Assembly (NCBI GenBank): GCA_905221605.1
Contig: CAJNDS010000324.1
Location: forward strand, 868,701 to 932,700
Direction of reading: 5' to 3'
From: Symbiodinium natans
Taxonomy: Eukaryota > Sar > Dinophyceae > Suessiales > Symbiodiniaceae
DNA length: 64,000 bases
Part shown: one piece after another, positions 12,638 to 22,189 of the stretch
How the letters are laid out: every line of letters starts with the position of its first letter
Numbering within the stretch: the first letter of the stretch is position 1
The notes under the pieces: model-generated
Seen by the model: the letters and a program-made list of their open reading frames with translations, nothing else
Told to the model about the DNA's origin: nothing
Database searches by the model: none
Translations under genes and position numbers: made by a program

Positions 12638-15600
12638 CTTGTGAAGGAAGACGGAGAAGACGAGGTATCTACAGGGGAACACAAATGCATGTGAAGATGC
12701 ATGCTCTGAACTTCAGGACGTCGAACCTTTGAGGGCACACGCTTCATAAGGCTTCTGTACATGGTGCCTCTATTCCGAGGCGGGATCCTGTGATATAATG
12801 ATATAAGGGGATGCGATTTCATTTCAACTCCCACATACTTGGTGTTCAATTTATTGTTGGCCAGTGTGTGCTTCTTAGCTGGTCAGCAGAGTCTAGGAGC
12901 ACGGAAAAGCCTCACCCCCTTGCAACCTGACACACCCTCGTCCTACGTAGAGAAGGACCGCATTCGGAAAAGAGCATGACAAGGGGACCATCAAGACTGG
13001 ATTCAAAAACGGTGGTTCTATAAGAACAGTTGTTGAGTCAGACTGAGTCAGACATGGGGGGGGGTCCGAGTAGAGCGGTACCCACAATTCACAGTTATAG
13101 TGCTTTAGGGTAGATGCCCTAAACAACCCTAAACCCTAAACCCTAAACTCTATGTTGGGAAATGCCCACATGTTAGCGTTGTCGATGAAGAAGTATCCAG
13201 AAGGATTTTCCCAAAGATCTCCCGGTCACCTAACGCCGGGGGGGGGGGGGGGGGGGGGGGATTTGGGATCGTTCATGCCCAATTTTAGGGTTTCGGGATC
13301 AGGGTAGATCCTAAAATGATGATGATGACGATGATGACGATGATGATGACGATGTTGAAACCCTGAACCCTAAACCCCCAATTAAACCCGAAATCCGAAG
13401 CGCTCAACCCAACGCTGAGGTTTTTCTTGGATGTCTTCAAGGATCGCAAGAGGCTCGGCCGCAACAGGTCCCTGGAAGTCTTTATGCACTCCAAACTCCT
13501 GGCGTGCTTTCGGGCTTAGGGGGGTGTAGGGTCTAGAGCGGTTTAGGTTTAGGGTTTAGGGTTGAGGGTTTTGGGCTTTGGGTTTAGGGGTTTTGGTTTT
13601 GGGTTTATTGGGTTTAGGGTTGAGGGTCCTGCTTTCGGCGTGATTCGTGGGTCGGCGGTCAGCGTCAAGCCCGGGCACCTAAAGCCTAAACCAACCCTAA
13701 ACCCTGAACCCTAAACCTCAAACCCTAAACCCGAAACCCGAAACCCTAAGCCCTAAACCCTAAACCCTAAACCCTAGTTCTTTTTAAAATTCTTCAAGAA
13801 GAGGGAGGTCCAAGCCCACACCACCGAAGCTCGGTACCTTCCCTAGGAGGGGCTCATGAGACGGCAAGGCCCTGAACCTGACTTAGGGTTTAGGGTTTAG
13901 GGTTTGGGTTTAGGGTTTGGGGTTTAGGGTTTGGGGTTTAGGGTTTGGGAGGATCTAGGGTTTAGGGTTTAGGGTTCAGAGAATAGCCCTCAATACCCCA
14001 AAACCCTGCAAACTCTCAAAAAACAACAGCCCTGAATTCAGCCCTGAACCCCTAGACCCTGAAGCCTAAAAGCTCCGAATCCACAGCCCTAAACAAACCT
14101 TAAGCTTTAAACCCGAAACTGCAGAAAATCTCAGGAATTTCCCTGGCACGGAGAAGCTCTTCGTCCTCTTCCCTGACCACGGCGCCTTCGACCGCTACAA
14201 GCAGAGCGTCGAGGCACATAGCCCGCGGTGGCATCACGGTTTCGGGTTTAGGGTTTAGGGTTTAGGGTTTAGGGTTCAGGGTTTAGGGTTTAGGGTTTAG
14301 GGTTTCAAGTTTATCTAGCCTAGTGGGGCTTACAGTACCCAATTTTGGGGTCATTTGGTCCCCCAAGGTAACCGCAGCAAGGCTTCAACCCGAAGACTTT
14401 CAACCAGACCTGGAAGATCCCAACAGCCAAAAGCAAAAGCCCTATAAACCCTAAACCCTAGATAAACCCTGAACCCTACATAATCCCTAAACCCTAAACC
14501 CTAAACCCTAAACCCTAAACCCTAAACCCTAAACCCTAAACCCTAAACCCTAAACCCTAAACCCTAAACCCTAAACCCTAAACCCTCAGCTGCTCGGCTC
14601 CTACTGCGCCAGGACCGCCTCGGGCTCGGTGCCGATCACATCTTGTACATCAACAAGACGCGCGCCGCTCCGCGCTGTTCGAAGCGACACCTGTTTTTGT
14701 AGTAGGCTTTAGGGTTTAGGGTTTAGGGTTTAGGGTTTAGGGTTTAGGGTTTAGGGTTTAGGGTTTAGGGTTTAGGGGATAAGGGTTGAGATTTACTGCA
14801 GGGTTTCAGGTCGCCGTTGCTGGAGGGTCCCTGGCAAAACCGCGAAGAAAGTGCATGTTCCAATGCCGACTTGTAAGAGGTTTGCGACTGAGGGCAGTTT
14901 TGTCACGCAGTCAGGAAGGAGCCAGGTTCGCAGCGCACGCGCAGGATGACTTTAGTGGATCCTAGACCTTAAACCCTAAACCCTAAGACCTAAACCCTAA
15001 ACCCTAAACCCTAAAAGGATTCCCAAGTATCCTCTCCCCTTAGAACTCCTAAAATTGTCATTGGCGGAAGCGCTACCCCCAAATAATCATTCTTACGAAA
15101 CGGGCCCCTAAACCCTAAACCCCAAACCCTAAAGGCAAGCCTTCTGTTGAAGAGCAACTCCAACTCCTTGGCCAAGATCGGAAGCCGTGCAACCCTGCCA
15201 CCCTAACCCTGAAGCCCCAAAATCCTCAACCCTGAAACCCTAACACCCAAAATCCTTGAACCCTGAAGCCCTAAACCTGAAATCCTGAAACCCTAAACCC
15301 GTCAAACCCAAAAAACAACCGAAATCCTGAAACCATGAAACCCCAACACCCCAAGACGCCAAGACCCTGAGACCCAAAGGTCGGAGATCAGATCAAGCAG
15401 GAGCAGAAGCTCAACTACGAGCTTCCGGAAGGTGAATGAGGGTTTAGGGTCTAGGGTTGAGGGTTTAGGGTTTAGGGTTTGGGGTTTAGGGTTTAGGGTT
15501 CAGGGACGAGGACTCCAAGGTGTCATCTATGGGGATCTCTCAGCCGGGTGGACGCTGGAAGTTACCTTAGGGTTCGGTTCAGGGTTTATAGGCTTTAGGG

Positions 15601-18600
15601 GGTGTTTTAACCCTAAACCACACAACCAAAAGCCTAAATCCCAAATCCTGAAGCAACAACTTAGAGCAAGCTCCCGGCCAAAGGGCTATTGTTTGTGAGC
15701 GTTGTCTTAGTGGAGGGGGGGGGGGGGACGATGCCGACTAAACTCTCGCTGGTTGCTCTTGTACCCTCAGCCAAGTTCAGCCCCTAAACCCTAAACCCTA
15801 AACCCTAAACCCTAAACCCTAATCCCCTAAAGCCCAAACCTTTCTTCATGATCTCAGGTTGGAGTGGACTGCAGTTGGCCACAAATCAGAGTTAGGGTTT
15901 AGCGCTTAGGGTCTAGGCTTTAGGGTTTAGGGTATCGGGTTTAGGGTTTAGGGTTTAGGGTTTAGGGTATCGGGTTTAGGGGTGAAGCAGACAGCTTTCA
16001 CTTACTTGTGCGGCCAGAGCGTATAGCCCTAGCCCCCTCAAGGCACTCAGCCTAACCCGTATGTCCGAAAGCCCCTCAACCTTGCTAAGTCCGACACCCA
16101 AATCCATACATCCTTTACACGAAAGCCCCTCAACCTCACTCCGTGATCCTAAGCCCTATAAGCCCTAAATCCCAGCAGAAGCCTGAAGAAAAAGCCCTTC
16201 CATTGGTGTTGCGAGGTGGCGTGGGTGAGAAGACTTTCTTCGACAAGGGCAACCATGCCTCTGGGACCCCCACTGCGGTGGTGGTTGAGGTCTGGGCGGT
16301 CTAGGTCTGTCTAGTTTATGTAGGCTAGGGGCTAGGATTGTGCGCTTAGGACCTAAACCCTAGGCCCCAGACCCTAAACCCTAAGTGCCCTAGGGCAGTT
16401 GAGCGGCTCGGGGCTTAGGCAGGGTTCAAGGGCTCAAGGGATCTATAGGGTCGGTCAGATGTACGCAAGGCTTACGATACTTTTTCCCTGCTGAAAGGCA
16501 TAGTGCGACAAAGAGTCCTGGCAAGCGAGGGAGATGGCGTAAGAAGTTTTCATGGGATTGTCTCTAGAATTGTGTGAGCCATCGGCGCATGGAAGCCATC
16601 AACGACAAAGAGCGATAGCAACAACACCGATTTATGACATGGTTCCGTGTGGCAGTGCGACCCCAGAAGAGAAAACAGACCAAAGCCAATTCTTCCTAGA
16701 AGATACCCTTACAAGCGTCTCTCGAACATTGCTCGACATGGAAGTTATTCAAGATGCAAAGATTTTAGGGTTGAGGGTTTCGTCTGAGTAATATGGTGAG
16801 CTCAAGGGGTTTTGGAGGTTCTGGGAACCCTAAACCCTAAACCCTAAACCCTAAACCCTAAACCCTAAACCCTAAACCCTAAACCCTAAACCCTAAACCC
16901 TAAGTAAACCCAGGTGCTGGTCATCGACGACTTCACCAACTCGGGCGGCACTCTGTTTGGGGCTGTGACGCTGGTGCGTGCCGCGGTGGTGACAGCAGTC
17001 CCTACCATACGCCCTAAATCCTTTTTGTTCGGGGGTTCGGGTTTCGGGTTCTGGGTTTAGGGTTTAGGGTTTAGGGCTTAGGATGTAGGGTTTAGGGTTT
17101 AGGGTGGGGGTAGGCGGGGTTTCGGTTCTGGACCTCAACAAACCTGACCCGCCGGATCTTTCATGGGAGTTGTGCTTACTTGAGGCTTTCGATTTTCTCC
17201 CAAGTGGCAGCACGGGGTCTTTCGATTCTCTCCAGAATCGCAGTACGGGGAGCTTAGGTTCCAAGCCTTTTCTGGTATGAGACCTTCAACAGCTGTGGAC
17301 TCTAGTGCTCATAAATCCACATACCTAAAATTTGAGTTTAGAGTTCAGGGCGTGTTTCTTGTGCGAGGTGTGCGTTTCCGTCATTTCGGGTGAGGGGTGC
17401 ACACCGGCGTTGTGCTAATTAATGAAAATCCGTCAAATGTATGGACCATTGGATAGGAGACCAAACTAACATATAAACGAAGAATCTTTAATAGAAGAAG
17501 GACTTGCCTTGCATACAGTATTTGGGGACAGGTATGGCCCACTGGGTTTAGGGTTCAGGGTTTAGGGGTTTGGGGGTTTCGGGGGCTTTAGGACCTTTGG
17601 GGTTGAGGGGGTTATACAGTCCTTGAGTCAAAGCCTGCAACCGTTAAGTGGCGCCTCGAACACACAAAGAGGCAGCCTTCTCCGCTCCTCTGGTGGTCTC
17701 ATGGGCCTGTCCGCGCGGGCTCCCAGATTGTTTGGGGTTTGCTTGGGGGTTAGGGTGTGAAGTTTCCGGTTTAGGTTGGGGGGGCTTGAAGTTTAAGGTT
17801 GGTGGTTTGGGTTTAGGTGTCTTGTTTTTTTTGGGGTTTAAGGTTTGGGGCTTGCGTGGCGGGGGGGAAAGCTATAGCAGCTAAGTAAGGAGTTGATGCG
17901 ATCAAGAGTTGGTCTTGCAGGTTGGGCTTACGAGTTGAAGCCATTGGAAGGGCTTTTGGAAGGGCTTTTGGAAGGGCTTTTGGCTTCGGATTCTTAAGCT
18001 GGAACTACTAATTGATCATTCATAGTATGGAAGTTTCTCTAGAGCCCTAAACTCTGTTTAAACGCTAGACCCCAAACCCCCAAAACCCCAAAACCCCAAA
18101 ACTACCCCAGAACCCCTAAACCCCTACGCCTCAGCCCCTAAAACCCTTAGCCTTCAACCTGAGGGCTACCCCTGATCCCCAGAAGCACTACACCCTAAAT
18201 TCTGACCCTATAAACCCTAAACCCCTGAAGATTCGCTTCAGGAGAAGGAGCAGATCGAAGGATCCTTGCCCGCAGGGGGCCTGTGAGGATGTAGGGTTTA
18301 GGGTTTGGGGTGTGGGGTTTAGGGTTCAGGGTTTGGGGTTAGGGGTTTAGGTTTTAGGGTTTCGGGGGGGCGTTTGGGGGCATTTGGGTACCTCCCAAGC
18401 ACGGGATGCCCAATCTAGGGTTTTGGTGAGACCTGATTTGGACGGGTTTCGGCAAGGAGGACTCTTCTGGGGTAGCTTGGCTTCTTTAGCAGCCATAGTG
18501 TGCCGAGAGCTTTGCAAGTAGGTTCTGTACAATAAGGGTTTTCCATCCAAGGCCCATGCTCAAAAGCGCTAGCGCCTAGCCCGGCATCAAGTCCGCAATC

Positions 18601-19245
18601 CGAAACCCTGTAAATCCTAAACCCTGAACCCTCAGACCCCAAAACACCCTGAAGTCTGAACGCTCCTTTTCTACGTCCGTCAGAGAAGGAAGGCGGGGTA
18701 AGTAACCTAATCCCCCCCCTTCCCTACTCCCTGGTACTCCCTTCTGAGATGCCTCCATATGTCTTGGACATTCCTGTGGGCCCAGGCCTGAACCCTACAT
18801 CCTCAGAACCTTAAGGTTTAGGGTTTAGGGTTTAGGGTTTAGGGTTTAGGGTTTAGGGTTTAGGGTTTAGGGTTTAGGGTTTAGGGTTTAGGGTTTAGGG
18901 CCAGGGCTTAGGGTTTAGGGTTTAGGGTTTAGGGTTTAGGGTTTAGGGTTTTGGAGCCTCAGCAACTTTAGGGTTCAGGGCCTTTCCCGAGAGCACGGGC
19001 ACTGCTTGGGTTCCTGACCCCTGGAGACTCTCATGTCAGGAGTTGCGGATTAGGGTTTCGGGTTTAGGATTTAGGGTTCAGGGGTTAGGGTTCAGGGTGT
19101 AGGGGTTAGGGTTTAGGGGGTTTTGGTACAGTACTATTTGGGGGGTTATTGTGGCTGTCCCCTATTGTCGTAAACCACCATGTCAAAGCCCCTCAACCTT
19201 CAAAGGGTCAATCGTTCAGGGTTTTTAGAGTTTCGGGACTAACCT

Positions 19246-19339
<94 letters not shown>

Positions 19340-21951
19340 ATCAACCCTAAACCCTAAACCCTAAACCCTAAACCCTTAGGCCGTCTCAAGTCCGTGGCAG
19401 GACTGGCCGTGTCCATCTTCGTCTCCCACCTGGTCGCCGCTTACACACCGGACAGCCCTTCCACCCCAGACGCCTCAGGGTTTAGGGTTTATAGGGTTGA
19501 GGGTTCTGGGTTTAGGGTTTATAGGGTTGAGGGTTCAGGATTTAGGGTGTATGTAGGGTTAAGGGTCTAGCACTTGCGATGGCGAAGAACACCCCCAAAA
19601 TAGCCTTAAAGTCTAAACCTCTATACCCAGAAACCCTAAACCCTGGCCCACAAGCCTGTCGCCAGACATCCGAAACGTACTGGACCCTAAACTTCGCCCA
19701 AATCATTCCTAATCCCCCCAGGAGACGGTGGCCAAGATGCGAAAGAAGCTGACGGGCCTAGGCTCGATGGGGGTTTAGTGGTTTGCTTAGGGCTTAGGGT
19801 TTATAGGGTTTAGGGCTTAGGAGTTAGGGTTTAGGGCGTAGGGCGTAGGGCTTAGGGCTTAGGGCTTAGGGCTTAGGGCTTAGGGCTTAGGGGCTTAGGG
19901 CTTAGGGACTGTAGGGTGAAGGGTTTCAGGGCTTGAGGGTTTGAGGTGCTTTAGGGTTTGGAGATAATTTTTGGGGTTTAGGGTGTGAGGGTTTAGGGCG
20001 GCAGGTGGGACTTCATCGAGCTTGCAGCCACACGGTTTCTTCGCAGAATCTCTGGGTTGTAGGATGCGTCTTTGCTGTGGAGGTCTGTATGATTGTCTTT
20101 CCCAAAGCTAGCGATTGTTCAATTGATGGCGCACGGAACGCGCCCAGCGTTTAAACCACTTTACAGGTTTCTAGGGTTTGTTTTTCTTGTTTTGGGTGAG
20201 GGCGGGTGGGTGGGTGGGTGGGTGGGTGGGCGGGGTAAGAACGTCTTTTGTATTGCGGCCATGCCCAAATCACTGGTACAACATACTGTGCAAGGTTGTG
20301 GAACAAGACACGTTGTCGCAAGCACCCATGCCTTCGGCGACCATGCCCAAAACAGAGGCATTTCCAGCGTTTTGCCTCTTTGTACAACATACTGTGCAAG
20401 GATGTGGAACAAGACCCGTTGTCACAAGCATATAAAGCATGTGCCGGCCTCTGCAGCAAGTGTATGGCCTGACGAAGTTTCGCCCGCGTGGAGTCTGCAC
20501 GAAAACGCTGCCGCCGCCCAGGTTTTTGCGCTGTAAACCTTCAAAAATATAGGATGTTTCAGGTGTTTTGCCCTTCTGCTTGATGCTTTTTGCTATACAT
20601 AGTGCGTTTCACAGAATTTGGGCAACGTGGAGCAACCAACTATATGCACAAACGCAAAGGCACATTAGAATTGCAGGCAGCATGACCTTGTTTCAAGCTA
20701 TGGTCTTTTGGGGTCGTGTGAATCACAGGGGGTCCGTTGTGCCAAGACTAAACAACTTAAACCTACATCCATACATTCTAAATCAAGTCCATCCCCGAAT
20801 AGCACCAAAGAGCCCTGCACCTTAGATCCTAGACTCTTGCTCGTAGCCTAGGGCTGCAGAGACCCAAACAGCCAGTTTCGCCCTCTTGGGGGTTTCCAGT
20901 AATAAGGATTTATACTATCTCGGGGCGGTCTATTGTGGGTTACCCTTTTGGGGGTTCCAAAATTTAATAAGGATTAGACTATTTTTTCTCTTTTGGGGGG
21001 TCCGATACTACTAATTTGGGGCGTGTTCTGGGTTACCCGTGTTTTTTGAAACCCCCCGATGTAAGCATGTGGACCCCAGGATAGGGTCTTGAAGACAGAA
21101 AGCATGCTGGCTTGCGGACCCGGAGCTGCCCCAAGCCCTAAACCCTAAATCCTAAACCCTAAACCCTAAACCCTAAACCCTAAACCCTAAACCCTAAACC
21201 CTAAACCCTAAACCCTAAACCCCACACCCTAAACCCTAAACCCTATAAACCCTGTAAACCCTATAAACCCTAAACCCTTGCAGGCCCCACGTGCAAGCTT
21301 TACACCACCGACAGCATTCCGCTGACAACCAAACTCCTGGAAGACGAGCGCCAGGCTGGGTTTAGGGTTTAGGGTTTAGGGTTTAGGGTTTAGGGTGTAG
21401 GGTTTAGGGTCTAGGGTCTGGGGTGTGGGGTGTGGGGTGTGGGGAGCTGGCTGAGAGGGTAACCCCAAACATTTGGGGGTTTCCAAAAATAGGCGGTGCC
21501 CTTTGTGGAGGGTCCCGTTCAAAGGAGTCCTACTATTTGTGGGTCTATGACAGGGGTCCCTTATTTTCGTAAACTCACTCTTAGAGCAAGGGAGACCCTG
21601 AGGCAGGGTTCCGAGGCTTCAAAATTTCGGTAGTCAGGTTTAGGGTTCAGGGCTCCGGGTCTAACTTCCCCTGGAAACAAAGAGGATACCTTTTTAGTGA
21701 TTAGGTTGCTGGGGAGCCTCGGTTTGATTTGCGCAGCCGTTTTTAGCACTAAGACTACACCCTAAACCCTAAACCCTAAACCCCAAACCCCAAACCCCAA
21801 CCCCCAAACCCCAAACCCTAAACCCTAAACCCTAAACCCTAAACCCTAAACCCTAAACCCTACAGACCCTAACCTGAAGAGACTGCACCCTTGCTTCCTA
21901 CAGGCGGAGGTGCTTCCGCTCGCGGACTTCTTCCTGGAGTATTTGAGATGA
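2244..21951 (+). CDS. Ribose-phosphate pyrophosphokinase-like protein (PRS3/PRS4 type), multi-exon
   Basis: Family role: transfers pyrophosphate from ATP to ribose 5-phosphate to make PRPP for nucleotide synthesis. Exons read: 2244-2301, 2769-2846, 3513-3560, 4846-4898, 5446-5584, 9289-9353, 10990 or 10999-11038, 12011-12082, 13401-13503, 14135-14238, 14590-14663, 15380-15431, 16189-16289, 16914-16985, possibly 18242-18278, 19380-19471, 19722-19761, 21284-21354, 21904-21951 (TGA). Motifs in family order: VDWSSFPSGDPNVRF, GQHVIFLFDT, LFDQLSLL, VPTARSLAALLS, PLSLFFVELHEAQ, LFVLFPDHGAFDRY, ILYINKTR then VGDQIKQ, the PRPP loop VLVIDDFTNSGGTL, VSIFVSH, LYTTDSIPLTTKLL and VLPLADFFLEYL. Most junctions keep phase. 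Donors are mostly GT, with GC at 14664, 19472 and 21355. About 450 codons are recovered, longer than typical family members of about 300-400. The start codon is not found. Exon limits near 16985-19380 and 19761 are the least certain. The loop is the SGGTL form of plant PRS3/PRS4, so catalysis is inferred. Confidence 0.85.
6355..6440 (-). mobile_element. MITE family C, copy 2 (partial)
   Basis: Contains AATAGACCCCCAAACAGTAG, CAAGGACCCCAATAAGG and TACCCCTGATTTCGGA, in the same order and orientation as copy 1. The right end runs into a C tract. Confidence 0.6.
7530..7790. repeat. Compound microsatellite ending in a CACAATG heptamer array
   Basis: CA dinucleotides (about 7540-7600) pass into CAGACA and CAGGCA hexamers (7600-7660) and then into about 15 units of CACAATG (about 7666-7770), closed by CACACACA. 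It generates six overlapping open frames rich in Thr-His, Cys-Ala-Leu and Val-Pro that should not be treated as genes. The period of the last array is again seven, but its sequence is unrelated to TTTAGGG. Confidence 0.95.
8373..8410. repeat. Poly-T/poly-G tract
   Basis: About 20 T are followed directly by about 13 G. It lies inside a large intron. Similar long G or C tracts occur at 12596-12634, 13240-13260, 28330-28346, 29928-29962, 48568-48584, 57931-57953 and 61492-61545. Confidence 0.9.
9471..9815. repeat. Three tandem copies of a 116-bp unit
   Basis: The segment starting AATCGCCGTGAGAAGCCC recurs with its GAGAAGCCC motif at 9481, 9597 and 9713, giving a period of 116 bp and essentially identical copies. 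Each unit carries its own CCCTAAACC and AAACCCTAT pieces, so the duplication copied a mixed heptamer and unique segment. It lies in the intron between the exons ending 9353 and starting about 10990. Confidence 0.95.
10738..10842 (+). mobile_element. MITE family B, copy 1
   Basis: The left end TTGGGAATGTGCCCCCTTAT pairs with the right end ATAAGGGGGAACATCCCAA over about 30 bp. The same termini recur at 25581-25682 and 38188-38290. No transposase is present. It lies in the intron after the exon ending 9353. Confidence 0.8.
12596..12634. repeat. Poly-G tract of about 39 bp
   Basis: An uninterrupted G run inside the intron between the exons ending 12082 and starting 13401. It yields poly-Gly and poly-Pro open frames that are not genes. 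Length may be unreliable in the assembly. Confidence 0.9.
16914..16985 (+). other. Exon carrying the PRPP-binding loop
   Basis: Directly after a run of CCCTAAA units and TAAACCCAG, this exon reads VLVIDDFTNSGGTLFGAV, ending at GCG before GTGGTG. The DD..(N/Q)SGGTL segment is the phosphoribosyl-pyrophosphate binding loop of PRPP synthetases and type I phosphoribosyltransferases. It is the single best identifier of the gene spanning 2.2-21.95 kb. The previous exon (16189-16289) ends in phase 0, matching its start. Confidence 0.9.
19246..19342. repeat. Variant heptamer array (CCCTCAA)n
   Basis: About 13 units of CCCTCAA run into canonical CCCTAAA units just before the acceptor of the exon at 19380. 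Homogeneity of a single variant indicates local expansion of one mutated unit. Confidence 0.95.
19797..19912. repeat. Variant heptamer array (GGGCTTA)n
   Basis: A run of GGGCTTA and GGGCGTA units follows the exon at 19722-19761 in its intron. It is another example of a locally homogenised heptamer variant. Confidence 0.85.
20276..20430. repeat. Pair of direct repeats of about 48 bp, spaced 106 bp
   Basis: GTACAACATACTGTGCAAGG begins both copies (20276 and 20382). Each continues through a similar TGTGGAACAAGAC segment and ends near GTTGTC.CAAGCA. A (GGGT)n stretch lies just upstream at about 20203-20230. The overlapping open frames on both strands look like consequences of the repeat. The region is inside the intron between 19761 and 21284. 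Confidence 0.85.
21473..21576 (+). mobile_element. MITE family C, copy 3
   Basis: GGGGGTTTCCAAAAATAGG on the left and TTATTTTCGTAAACTC on the right form the terminal inverted repeat. The interior shares CCTACTATTTGTGGGTCTAT with other copies. No duplication of the target was recognised. Confidence 0.75.
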
Positions 21952-22189
21952 GCTGCTCGGATGCTTATCCTAAGATCCAGAGAACCAAGTCAAAAAGGGA
22001 CCCAACTTAGAGAATTGGCCCCTGAAGCCTAAACCCTAAACCCTAAACCCTAAACCCTAAACCCTAAACCCTAAACCCTAAACCCTAAACCCTAAACCCT
22101 AAACCCTAAACCCTAAACCCTACACCCTAAACCCTAAACCCTAAACCCTAAACCCTACACCCTAACCCTAAACCCTACAGGTCTAACAG
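21952..22189. other. Short interval between two + strand genes
   Basis: The interval holds 70 bp of unique sequence, then about 150 bp of CCCTAAA units. At 21960 an ATG opens a frame reading MLILRSREPSQKG that could be the first exon of the next gene, only 8 bp after the previous stop. No promoter-like element was identified. Close same-strand spacing fits dinoflagellate gene arrays, but the start is a guess. Confidence 0.35.

Noticed and set aside
20093-20825. Overlapping frames of 74-147 aa on both strands
   Set aside because: Driven by the 106-bp-spaced direct repeat and (GGGT)n; no exon borders and no recognisable motif.
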